Of a DNA stretch of 64,000 nt, positions 53,693 through 61,540 are shown one piece after another (position 1 is the first letter of the stretch; each line of letters starts with the position of its first letter). The stretch lies in the NCBI GenBank assembly GCA_045577075.1, contig JAZNHR010000025.1:86972-150971 (forward strand), given 5' to 3'. The stretch is from SIG447 sp045577075. GTDB taxonomy: Bacteria; Bacillota; Clostridia; UMGS1883; UMGS1540. The notes below the pieces were generated by a model. It made no database searches, was not told the DNA's origin, and saw only the letters and a list, made by a program, of their open reading frames with translations. A program made the translations under genes and the position numbers.

Positions 53693-54463
53693 TTGAAGGA
53701 CGATAAACTAATTATAGGGGGTCGGGAATTTCATTCCCGTTTTATTCTCGGCTCGGGAAAATATTCCATGCACCTGATTCGCGCGGCGGTAGAGGATGCA
53801 GGGGCGGAAATTGTGACGCTCGCCGTCCGCCGTGCGAGCACGAAGAAACAGGAAAATATTATCGACTTTATCCCAAAAGGCGTGACGCTCCTTCCCAATA
53901 CAAGCGGCGCGCGCAATGCCGAAGAAGCGGTGCGGATTGCAAGGCTCGGGCGAGAACTTGGATGCGGCGACTTTGTAAAAATTGAAATTATGCGAGATGC
54001 AAAGTATCTTTTGCCCGATAACAAAGAAACCATACGCGCGACGGAGATTTTGGCAAAGGAAGGGTTTGTGGTTATGCCTTATATGTACCCGGACCTTTAC
54101 GCTGCACGAGATTTGGTAAATGCCGGCGCGGCAACCATTATGCCCCTCGCTGCCCCCATCGGCTCGAATAAAGGGCTCGCCACAAGAGAATTTATCCAAA
54201 TTTTAATTGACGAAATTGACCTGCCGATTATCGTAGACGCCGGCATTGGAAGACCGTCCCAGGCGTGCGAGGCAATGGAAATGGGTGCGGCGGCGATTAT
54301 GGCAAATACAGCCCTTGCAACTTGCGGAAACCTTTCCCAAATGGCAAGTGCCTTTCGAAAGGCTATTGAAGCCGGGCGTGAAGCGTACCTTGCAGGACTT
54401 GGCAGAGTGCTGACGCGCGGCGCCGAGGCGTCTGACCCCTTGACAGGTTTTTTACATGCGTAA
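53693..54463 (+). CDS. thiG: Thiazole synthase ThiG
   Basis: A 256-residue TIM-barrel enzyme that joins dehydroglycine, DXP and ThiS-thiocarboxylate into the thiazole. Family blocks: FHSRFILGSGKYSM, VRRASTKKQENIIDFIP, NTSGARNAEEAVRIARLGREL, VKIEIM with the imine-forming Lys, PLAAPIGSNKGL and DAGIGRPSQACEAMEMGAAAIMANTA. It starts with TTG 53693 after AAGGAA. Confidence 0.95.
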   Translation: MKDDKLIIGGREFHSRFILGSGKYSMHLIRAAVEDAGAEIVTLAVRRASTKKQENIIDFIPKGVTLLPNTSGARNAEEAVRIARLGRELGCGDFVKIEIMRDAKYLLPDNKETIRATEILAKEGFVVMPYMYPDLYAARDLVNAGAATIMPLAAPIGSNKGLATREFIQILIDEIDLPIIVDAGIGRPSQACEAMEMGAAAIMANTALATCGNLSQMASAFRKAIEAGREAYLAGLGRVLTRGAEASDPLTGFLHA

Positions 54464-54473
54464 GGAGAAGAAT

Positions 54474-55727
54474 ATGGAAAATCAATTTTTTGTAGACGGG
54501 GCACATTTGTCACCTGCCGCACGGCTTAGGAAACAAAGCCTTGAAAAGGATCCTTCTGTAAGAACAGACCCTATGGAATATCTGCCGAGTATGGAAAAAA
54601 TAGAGTCGGATATTGCCCAAAGGGTAATATCTGAGATGCAAAGCTTTGATGACGCCCGGTATACGGCAAACGATGTAAAAGCGGCACTGGGGCATAAGGC
54701 GTGTACGATGGAAGATTTTAAAGCCCTTCTTTCCTCTGCGGCAGAGCCGTTTTTAGAGGAAATGGCACAGCGAGCAAAGGCAGAAACGGGGAAGCACTTC
54801 GGGAACACCGTGTATATGTTCACGCCCCTCTATATCGCTAATTACTGCGAAAATTACTGCGTGTACTGCGGCTTTAACTGTTATAATAACATCAAACGCA
54901 TGAAGCTGACCCCATGCCAAATGGAGCGCGAAATGCAGGTGATTGCGGAAAGCGGCATGGAAGAAATTTTGATTTTAACGGGGGAGAGCAGACGGGAAAG
55001 CGATATTACTTACATCGGTGAGGCATGCAAGCTTGCGCGGAAGTATTTCCGTAATGTGGGACTCGAAATCTATCCCGTGAATACCGAAGAATATCGGTTT
55101 TTACACCAATGTGGTGCGGACTATGTTACAGTTTTTCAGGAAACCTATGATATTGTGCAATATGAAAAACTACACCTTCTCGGGCATAAGCGTGTCTGGC
55201 CGTACCGCTTTGACGCACAGGAGCGCGCCCTCCGGGGCGGTATGCGAGGCGTTGCATTCTCGGCACTTTTGGGTCTTTCCGATTTTCGAAAGGACGCCCT
55301 TGCAACGGCACTACATGCCTATTTTCTGCAGCGCAAGTATCCTCATGCGGAGATAAGCCTGTCCTGTCCGCGGCTTCGCCCCATTGTCAACAATGCATCC
55401 ATAATGTCTACCGACATGAGCGAGAAACAGCTTTGCCAGGTTCTTTGCGCCTATCGGATCTTCTTGCCCTTTGCAGGGATTACCGTTTCTTCCAGGGAAA
55501 GCGCGGCGTTTCGAAACGGCATCGTAAAGATTTGTGCCACGAAGGTTTCCGCCGGCGTTTCCACGGGCATCGGCGATCATGAAAGTAAATATAACGGCAA
55601 AGAAGAAAACGGCGCAAGTGGCGATGCTCAGTTCGAAATTGATGACAGCCGCAGTCTTACGAAAATGTATGGCGACATGCAAAGGGAAGGCTTGCAGCCC
55701 GTTTTAAATGAGTATCTTTATGTGTAA
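54474..55727 (+). CDS. thiH: Radical SAM tyrosine lyase ThiH
   Basis: A 417-residue radical SAM enzyme that splits tyrosine into dehydroglycine and p-cresol for ThiG. The 4Fe-4S binding CENYCVYC lies near residue 125 after LYIANY. ThiH, not the oxygen-using ThiO, marks the anaerobic route and predicts p-cresol as by-product. SD AAGGAG is 6 bases from ATG 54474. The C-terminus (SAGVSTGIGDHES, FEIDDSRSLTKM) is family-typical. Confidence 0.95.
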   Translation: MENQFFVDGAHLSPAARLRKQSLEKDPSVRTDPMEYLPSMEKIESDIAQRVISEMQSFDDARYTANDVKAALGHKACTMEDFKALLSSAAEPFLEEMAQRAKAETGKHFGNTVYMFTPLYIANYCENYCVYCGFNCYNNIKRMKLTPCQMEREMQVIAESGMEEILILTGESRRESDITYIGEACKLARKYFRNVGLEIYPVNTEEYRFLHQCGADYVTVFQETYDIVQYEKLHLLGHKRVWPYRFDAQERALRGGMRGVAFSALLGLSDFRKDALATALHAYFLQRKYPHAEISLSCPRLRPIVNNASIMSTDMSEKQLCQVLCAYRIFLPFAGITVSSRESAAFRNGIVKICATKVSAGVSTGIGDHESKYNGKEENGASGDAQFEIDDSRSLTKMYGDMQREGLQPVLNEYLYV

Positions 55728-55737
55728 GGAGACGAAA

Positions 55738-56373
55738 ATGAAAAAACCGGATTTAACGCTTTATTGTATTACAGACCGTACAGGCTTTACCGAAGAAGAA
55801 TTTCTGTACAGAATTGAGCGGGCACTCCTTGGGGGCGTAACCATGCTGCAGCTGCGGGAAAAAGAGAGTAGCACCGCAGAATATATTGCCCTTGCAGAAA
55901 AGGTACACGCAATTACCCGGCGGTACGGTGTGCCGCTGATCATTGACGACAGAGTGGACGTTTCTCTCGCTGTAGGGGCGGAAGGGGTGCATTTGGGCAA
56001 AGAGGATATGCCCGTTTATATGGCGCGAAAGCTTATGGGCGAAGGGAAAATAATCGGAGCTACCGCAAAAACGGTGCCTTGGGCACTTCGCGCCTACGAG
56101 GAAGGGGCGGATTATCTCGGCGTAGGTGCGATTTATCCGACTACGACGAAGGTCAAAACAGTGCTGACCTCGGTAGAAACCCTCAAAGCAATCTGCAAAG
56201 CCGTGCCCATTCCCGTCGGTGCTATTGGCGGACTAAATGCTGAAAATGCAGATGTTTTAAAAGGAAGTGGCATTGCCGGTATTTGCGCTGTATCTGCCAT
56301 TATGAAGGCCGGAGACCCTCTCGTGGCGGCAAAAGACATGCTGAAAAAAGCAAAGGAGCTGACGGCAAAATGA
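55738..56373 (+). CDS. thiE: Thiamine-phosphate synthase ThiE
   Basis: A 211-residue TIM-barrel enzyme coupling HMP-PP with thiazole phosphate to thiamine monophosphate. Motifs: LYCITDRTGF, TMLQLREKESST, LIIDDRVDVSLAVGAEGVHLGKEDMP, LGVGAIYPTTTK and VGAIGGLNAENA. ATG 55738 follows AAGGAG by 6 bases; the stop overlaps the next gene (ATGA). Confidence 0.94.
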   Translation: MKKPDLTLYCITDRTGFTEEEFLYRIERALLGGVTMLQLREKESSTAEYIALAEKVHAITRRYGVPLIIDDRVDVSLAVGAEGVHLGKEDMPVYMARKLMGEGKIIGATAKTVPWALRAYEEGADYLGVGAIYPTTTKVKTVLTSVETLKAICKAVPIPVGAIGGLNAENADVLKGSGIAGICAVSAIMKAGDPLVAAKDMLKKAKELTAK

Positions 56374-57029
56374 TACGGGGTGTAATTTTTGATTTGGACG
56401 GCACGCTCCTAGATTCCATGCCCTTTTGGAACGCTTTGGGAGAGACGTATCTACGTTCTTTGGGACTTGTGCCGCAGCCAGAGTTTCGGAACGCTGTAAA
56501 AACCTTAACTCTGCCCGAAGCGATAGACTATGTGAAAACGCAGTATTCCCTGTCCCTTTCAAAAGAGGAAATTGCAGACGGCATACGAAAACTGGCGGCG
56601 GATTTTTATGAAAACCGGGTACAGCTAAAGCCCGGTGCCGCCGCGTTCCTTCAAAAGATGCAAGAAACAGGCATCAAAATGTGCATTGCTACTGCGGCGG
56701 ACAACACGCTGGCAGAAGGGGCTCTGCGTCGGCTTGGCGTTTGGAAATATTTTTGCGCCCTTCTAAGCTGCCATGCAGAGGGCCTTTCCAAACGGGACGG
56801 TGCCATCTATGAAAAAGCTCTTGCCTATCTTGGAACGGAGAAAGGGGAGACGGCGGTGTTTGAAGATGCACTTCATGCCGCCGCATCCGCGAAAGGCGCA
56901 GGGTTTTATACTGTAGGCGTTTATGATGCCAGCGAGGAAAATCAGACGGCACTCCGAGAAACGGCAGACCTCTATATGGAAAGCTTATTAGGGGCGGAAG
57001 CCTTTTTTGAAAGGAGCAAACGGATATGA
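56370..57029 (+). CDS. HAD family phosphatase in the thi operon
   Basis: A 219-residue haloacid-dehalogenase phosphatase, subfamily IA with a helical cap. Motif I VIFDLDGTLLDS at the N-terminus (nucleophile Asp and general acid Asp), motif II IATAAD near 110, motif III lysine in SKRDGAIYEKAL, motif IV FEDALHAAASAKGAG. It overlaps thiE (ATGA) at its start and thiD (ATGA) at its end, so it is locked into the thiamine operon. It may dephosphorylate thiamine monophosphate or clean up a pathway intermediate such as HMP phosphate. Substrate is inferred from context only. Confidence 0.85.
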   Translation: MIRGVIFDLDGTLLDSMPFWNALGETYLRSLGLVPQPEFRNAVKTLTLPEAIDYVKTQYSLSLSKEEIADGIRKLAADFYENRVQLKPGAAAFLQKMQETGIKMCIATAADNTLAEGALRRLGVWKYFCALLSCHAEGLSKRDGAIYEKALAYLGTEKGETAVFEDALHAAASAKGAGFYTVGVYDASEENQTALRETADLYMESLLGAEAFFERSKRI

Positions 57030-57808
57030 AAACGGCACTTTCTATCGCAGGGAGTGATTCCTCCGGCGGCGCAGGCATTGCGGCAGACATTAAAACCATG
57101 ACCATGCACGGCGTATATGCCATGTGTGTGGTCACGGCGCTCACGGCGCAAAACACCATGGGCGTTTCGGCAATTTCGGAGGTGCCACCCCTCTTTTTAA
57201 GGCAACAACTGGAGGCGGTGTTTGAAGATATTCCGCCGCATGCCGTAAAAATCGGCATGGCTTCTTCGAAAGAATTGATTTTGGTCATCGCAGAAACTTT
57301 AAAAGCATATAAAGCAGAAAATATAGTGGTGGACCCTGTGATGGTGGCAACCAGCGGCGCCGCCCTTTTAAAGCCCGAGGCAAAAGCGGCACTAACAGAG
57401 TTGCTGTTCCCCATTGCCACCCTTGTCACGCCCAATATTCCCGAAGCGGAAGCACTGTCGGGCATGAAAATCAGTACGGCAAAGGACATGGAAAATGCGG
57501 CGGCCGCCATTGGAGAAAAATACGGATGCGCCGTTTTACTAAAAGGGGGACACGGCACGCGTGACGCCAGTGATTTTCTCTTTGGCGAGAAGCCAACCTG
57601 GATTTTGGGCGAGCGCATTGCGAATCCCAATACCCACGGCACGGGCTGTACCCTTTCTTCTGCCATTGCGGCAAATCTTGCCAAAGGGCTGCCGCTTACG
57701 GAAAGCGTGCACCGCGCTAAAGCCTACCTTTCCGGTGCATTGGCGGCAAACCTCGACCTTGGCAGGGGCGCAGGGCCTTTAAATCACGCATTTTCATTAC
57801 TCGATTGA
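57026..57808 (+). CDS. thiD: HMP/HMP-phosphate kinase ThiD
   Basis: A 260-residue ribokinase-fold kinase that phosphorylates hydroxymethylpyrimidine twice. Motifs: LSIAGSDSSGGAGIAADIKT, TALTAQNTMGV, DPVMVATSGAALL, TPNIPEAEALSG and the active-site NTHGTGCTLSSAIAANLA. Last gene of the operon. There is no ThiC in the window, so the pyrimidine is either made by a distant gene or salvaged. Confidence 0.95.
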   Translation: MKTALSIAGSDSSGGAGIAADIKTMTMHGVYAMCVVTALTAQNTMGVSAISEVPPLFLRQQLEAVFEDIPPHAVKIGMASSKELILVIAETLKAYKAENIVVDPVMVATSGAALLKPEAKAALTELLFPIATLVTPNIPEAEALSGMKISTAKDMENAAAAIGEKYGCAVLLKGGHGTRDASDFLFGEKPTWILGERIANPNTHGTGCTLSSAIAANLAKGLPLTESVHRAKAYLSGALAANLDLGRGAGPLNHAFSLLD

Positions 57809-57815
57809 ATAAACA

Positions 57816-57843
57816 AAAAAACGACAAGCTTGCTTGTCGTTTT
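57816..57843. terminator. Bidirectional intrinsic terminator
   Basis: AAAACGACAAGC / GCTTGTCGTTTT stem with A- and T-rich flanks between convergent thiD and the DUF3842 gene. Confidence 0.88.
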
Positions 57844-57855
57844 CGTATTTTTAAT

Positions 57856-58266
57856 TTACGCCCTGTATTCGCAAATTTCCAAAATGGCTTTTTGTATGAG
57901 TTCTGACAGGGGAAGGGAGGAGGAGCCCACCACCGTTGTATTACACCCCTGGAAGGGAATTAAAATACGCCGCGCGTCGCTTTTAGCCACAGCCGCTGCC
58001 ATTTTTTCCGTAACCTCGCCGAGAAGGGCGTCGGCAAGCACAATGCCGATAGGGCCTGCAATAACGTCCGCCTTTCTGCACGCCACCACGACCGCATTTT
58101 CGCCCGTGGCGGCAAAATCTGCGCCTGCCCGAATCATGCCTTGGGTAGCGATGCTATTTGTGCCTACAGCCGTAATTTCGGCAGTATCTCCCAGTTCTTT
58201 TTTAATACCTTCTATGAGCGCGCGGCCAATTCTGCCGCCCTGTCCGTCAATAATTAAAATTCGCAT
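57856..58266 (-). CDS. DUF3842 family protein
   Basis: A 136-residue protein of the DUF3842 family, small cytoplasmic proteins of Clostridia with no known role. The start RILIIDGQGGRIGRALIEGIK is a nucleotide-binding-like glycine-rich turn after a first beta strand, and ADVIAGPIGIVLADALLGEVTEKMAAAVA and LIPFQGCNTTVVG are conserved blocks. AAGGAG precedes ATG by 6 bases. It lies 11 bases after the flavoprotein gene on the same strand, and the pairing may be functional. Confidence 0.78.
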   Translation of the reverse strand: MRILIIDGQGGRIGRALIEGIKKELGDTAEITAVGTNSIATQGMIRAGADFAATGENAVVVACRKADVIAGPIGIVLADALLGEVTEKMAAAVAKSDARRILIPFQGCNTTVVGSSSLPLSELIQKAILEICEYRA

Positions 58267-58277
58267 ACTTTTCTCCT

Positions 58278-59453
58278 TTAAATGGACTGTGCCGCAGAAA
58301 ATGCACTACTCCAAGCCCATTGCAAATTGAATCCACCACAGTCGCCGTCTATATCGAGCATTTCTCCAATCATATAAAGACCTTTCATTAGCTTCGATTC
58401 CATGGTTTTGGGGTTTACATCTTTTGTGGCAATACCGCCAGCGGTCACTTGTGCATTTGCCCAGGGCATAACGCCCACTACAGGCAGGGGAAGGTGGTGC
58501 AAATAATCGGCAAGCTCCCTGTCGTTTTTCGCAAGGCGCATCAATTCTCTTCCCAAAAGCTTTGGAAGAATGCCGTAGAGAAAGCTTTCCCCCTCTAAGT
58601 GCGGCAGCTCCTTTCGCCGCTCTCGAAGCATGGCAAATACAGCATCTTCGGAAAGCGCGGGCAGTAAATTTAAGGAAACCGTAACCTTTTGCCCGTTTGC
58701 CAGCCCTTCGGAAGCAAAACGCGAAAGATTAAAAATCGGCGGTCCGGACACGCCGTAATCGGTAAACAGGATTTCCCCGACAGTTGTGCGCATTTCTTTG
58801 CCGTCTATATAAATAGTCGCCTCACCCTCGTGCTTTACGCCTTTTAAAGCGCGCATGGGGCGCTCTGTTTTCAGCTGCACCAGGGAGGGGAGGGGACGCA
58901 CTACGCTATGGCCGAATGGCTTTACAAGGTCGTACCCGTTCCCGTCCGAGCCCATGGAAGGTGCCGCTTTGCCGCCCGTGGCACAAATGACGGTTTTAGA
59001 AGAAAACCGCCTGCCATCGTCGCTCACAAGCTGAAAAATTTCTCCCTTTTTAGACAGGGATGTGACGAAACAGTCCACCGTTTCCGAAACGCCGAGTCGT
59101 GCAAGCTCCAGACGCATAAGGTCCAGCACCGCGCTTGCCTGCAGACTTTGGGGATAGAGCCTTGCGTGTTCGCCTTCTGTAAGAGGCAGACCAATACTTG
59201 CAAAAAATTCTACAGTAGCGGAAACGGGAAAAGCGGCGAGGGCTTCTTTTACAAAAAAAGCGTCCATGCCATGATAGTTTTCCGGCAAAACGTGGGCATT
59301 TGCTATATTACAGCGGCCGTTGCCTGTGGATAAAATCTTTTTGCCCACTCTTGGAAGGCGTTCTAAGAGAAGGACGGATTTTCCGCGCCTTGCGGCGAAA
59401 ATGGCTGCCGCAAGCCCTGCTGACCCGCCGCCGATAATCGCGGTATCGTACAT
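58278..59453 (-). CDS. HI0933 family FAD-dependent oxidoreductase
   Basis: A 391-residue flavoprotein of the HI0933/YhiN family. FAD motif TAIIGGGSAGLAAAIFAARRG at the start, RVGKKILSTGNGRCNIAN near residue 38, VICATGGKAAPSMGSDGNGYDL in the middle and GLYMIGEMLDIDGDCGGFNLQWAWSSAF at the end are hallmarks. Biological substrate is unknown. SD AAAGGAG is 8 bases before ATG. It is the first gene of a two-gene unit with the DUF3842 gene. Confidence 0.9.
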   Translation of the reverse strand: MYDTAIIGGGSAGLAAAIFAARRGKSVLLLERLPRVGKKILSTGNGRCNIANAHVLPENYHGMDAFFVKEALAAFPVSATVEFFASIGLPLTEGEHARLYPQSLQASAVLDLMRLELARLGVSETVDCFVTSLSKKGEIFQLVSDDGRRFSSKTVICATGGKAAPSMGSDGNGYDLVKPFGHSVVRPLPSLVQLKTERPMRALKGVKHEGEATIYIDGKEMRTTVGEILFTDYGVSGPPIFNLSRFASEGLANGQKVTVSLNLLPALSEDAVFAMLRERRKELPHLEGESFLYGILPKLLGRELMRLAKNDRELADYLHHLPLPVVGVMPWANAQVTAGGIATKDVNPKTMESKLMKGLYMIGEMLDIDGDCGGFNLQWAWSSAFSAAQSI

Positions 59454-59482
59454 ACCGAGTTCTCCTTTACGGTTTTTGTTTT

Positions 59483-59511
59483 ATTTTACCATATTTTTGG
59501 CAAGATAGCAA
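59483..59511 (-). promoter_or_regulatory. Promoter of the flavoprotein-DUF3842 unit
   Basis: TTGCTA (59506-59511) and TAAAAT (59483-59488) on the minus strand, 17-base spacer. Confidence 0.6.
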
Positions 59512-59530
59512 TAAAAAACGGAAATTTGTA

Positions 59531-59560
59531 TTGACACGGCGTAAATAGATATGGTAACAT
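59531..59560 (+). promoter_or_regulatory. Promoter of the NhaC-type antiporter gene
   Basis: TTGACA (59531-59536) and TAACAT (59555-59560), 18-base spacer, divergent from the flavoprotein promoter 20 bases away. Confidence 0.65.
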
Positions 59561-59631
59561 AACCTTAAGTGTATGGTTTTACATTGGTAAAAACCGGTGC
59601 ACAAAAGAAAAAGTTGAAAAGGAGGGTTTTT

Positions 59632-61446
59632 ATGAAAAAAGGAATTCTGGGTAAGGCGATTGCAATTCTTTGCGTATTTGCCATTGTCATTGCCGGTGCT
59701 TTTCTCGTAAAAACAAACGCAAATGTAGACTGTGCGGACTGCGAAGGCAGAGGGTATCTGCATGCATTTCCCTGTGCGGACTGCAACGGTGCAGGCACAG
59801 TAGAAGAAGAGGATTGTTCCACCTGTGCAGGGGAAGGCGTGGTAACGCTTTTGGCAGTGGAGGACAAAGAGGCACTTTCTGCAAACAAGGTCGTATGCGA
59901 AACGTGTGAAGGAAAAGGAGAGGTGGCGGCTGAAAGCAATTATTACTCCACCCTCATGGCACTGTTCCCGCCCCTTGTGGCAATCGCGCTGGCACTCATC
60001 ACAAAGGAAGTGTATTCTTCGCTCTTTATCGGTATTTTGCTTGGCGGGCTCTTAACTGCCAACTGGCAGCCTGTAAAGGCTTTGGATAACCTGATGAATG
60101 AAGGTCTTATTTCCGCCGTTTCGGGTACAGCCGGCATCTTTATTTTCCTTGTCATTTTAGGTGCCATGGTAGCCCTTGTAAACCATGCGGGCGGCTCTGC
60201 GGCATTCGGCAGATGGGCAGAAACCCATATTAAGAGCCGCGTCGGTGCAATGCTTGCAACCTTTATTTTAGGCGTACTTATCTTTATTGATGACTACTTT
60301 AACTGCCTCACGGTGGGCAGCGTTATGCGCCCCGTGACGGATAGACATAAAATTTCCCGTGCAAAGCTTGCATTTATTATAGATGCTACGGCGGCACCTA
60401 TCTGTATGATTGCCCCTGTTTCTTCCTGGGCGGCGGCAGTATCCGAGTTTACAAAGGGTACGGGCTACTCCGGTATTGAACTTTTCATTCGTGCCATTCC
60501 CTATAATTTCTACTCCCTTTTAACCCTCGTGTTCGTTGTGGCAATTGCCGTAATGAAGTTTGACTTTGGTCCCATGAAGCTCCACGAATTTAACGCGCTG
60601 ACAAAGGGTGACCTGCATACCTCCGGTGAGGAAGCAGAAGCTGTAGAAAAAGAAGCGGAAAACCCGAGAGGCCGCGTCATTGACCTTGTACTTCCTGTTT
60701 TGATTTTGGTTATCGTTTGCGTACTTGGTCTTATCTATGTTGGGGGATTCTTTGACGGCGCAAACTTTGTAGAAGCCTTTGGTGACACAGATGCCACTGT
60801 TGGTCTTCCCTGGGGCGCATTGGTAGCGCTGGTTATTACCATCATTTACCTCATGGCAAGAAAGCTGATTACCTTTAAGGAAGCCATGAACTGTATCCCG
60901 AAGGGCTTTATCGCTATGGTTCCTGCAATTCTTATTTTGACCTTTGCAACGGCCCTTAAGAATATGACCGGACTTCTTGGTGCTGACGCATTTGTGGGCG
61001 GTCTTATGGATTCTGCCGCTGCAGGCCTTGCAAACTTCCTGCCGGCGATTATCTTCCTCGTAGCGTGCGTGCTTGCCTTTGCAACCGGCACATCCTGGGG
61101 TACATTCGGAATCCTGATTCCTATTGTTACGGCAATTTTCCCCGGCGATAGCGTATTTCTCATTATCGGTATGTCTGCCTGCCTTGCAGGTGCTGTTTGC
61201 GGCGACCATTGCTCGCCTATTTCGGATACCACGATTATGTCCTCCGCCGGTGCACAGTGTAACCACTTAAATCACGTTTCCACCCAGATGCCCTATGCTA
61301 TCACGGTGGCGGCGGTTTCCTTTGTAATGTACCTCTTAGCAGCCTTTATCCAGAGTGCATTTGTCTTACTTCCGATTGGTATTGTGCTGATGGTAGCTAC
61401 GCTGTTTGTGATGAAGGCATTTACGAAAAAAACTGTACAGCAGTAA
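59632..61446 (+). CDS. NhaC-type Na+/H+ antiporter with N-terminal DnaJ-type zinc-finger module
   Basis: A 604-residue membrane transporter in two parts. Residues 8-26 are a hydrophobic signal-anchor; residues 34-97 hold four CxxCxGxG repeats (starting at Cys34, Cys48, Cys62, Cys89), the complete pattern of the DnaJ zinc-finger domain, joined by acidic linkers. From about residue 105 the NhaC-type body follows, about a dozen helices, with the family blocks FIFLVILGAMVALVNHAGG, FIDDYFNCLTVGSVMRPVTD, APVSSWAAAVSEF, GTSWGTFGILIPIVTAIFPGD and CGDHCSPISDTTIMSSAGA. NhaC relatives exchange Na+ and H+ or organic acids such as malate and lactate. SD AGGAGG is 6 bases from ATG 59632. It is a single-gene unit with a terminator. 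Confidence 0.88.
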   Translation: MKKGILGKAIAILCVFAIVIAGAFLVKTNANVDCADCEGRGYLHAFPCADCNGAGTVEEEDCSTCAGEGVVTLLAVEDKEALSANKVVCETCEGKGEVAAESNYYSTLMALFPPLVAIALALITKEVYSSLFIGILLGGLLTANWQPVKALDNLMNEGLISAVSGTAGIFIFLVILGAMVALVNHAGGSAAFGRWAETHIKSRVGAMLATFILGVLIFIDDYFNCLTVGSVMRPVTDRHKISRAKLAFIIDATAAPICMIAPVSSWAAAVSEFTKGTGYSGIELFIRAIPYNFYSLLTLVFVVAIAVMKFDFGPMKLHEFNALTKGDLHTSGEEAEAVEKEAENPRGRVIDLVLPVLILVIVCVLGLIYVGGFFDGANFVEAFGDTDATVGLPWGALVALVITIIYLMARKLITFKEAMNCIPKGFIAMVPAILILTFATALKNMTGLLGADAFVGGLMDSAAAGLANFLPAIIFLVACVLAFATGTSWGTFGILIPIVTAIFPGDSVFLIIGMSACLAGAVCGDHCSPISDTTIMSSAGAQCNHLNHVSTQMPYAITVAAVSFVMYLLAAFIQSAFVLLPIGIVLMVATLFVMKAFTKKTVQQ

Positions 61447-61452
61447 TAAAAT

Positions 61453-61482
61453 AAAAGCCAAGAGCATGTCTCTTGGCTTTTA
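61453..61482 (+). terminator. Intrinsic terminator of the antiporter gene
   Basis: AAAAGCCAAGAG / CTCTTGGCTTTT stem with a 5-base loop just past the stop. Confidence 0.88.
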
Positions 61483-61491
61483 TAATGCCAT

Positions 61492-61523
61492 AAAAAGGTC
61501 TCCGAAATATTCGGAGACCTTTT
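61492..61523 (-). terminator. Intrinsic terminator of the E1 gene
   Basis: AAAAAGGTCTCCGAA / TTCGGAGACCTTTT stem; on the minus strand it ends in a five-T run, 18 bases after the E1 stop. Confidence 0.88.
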
Positions 61524-61540
61524 GGTATGTTGTCTTAGAA

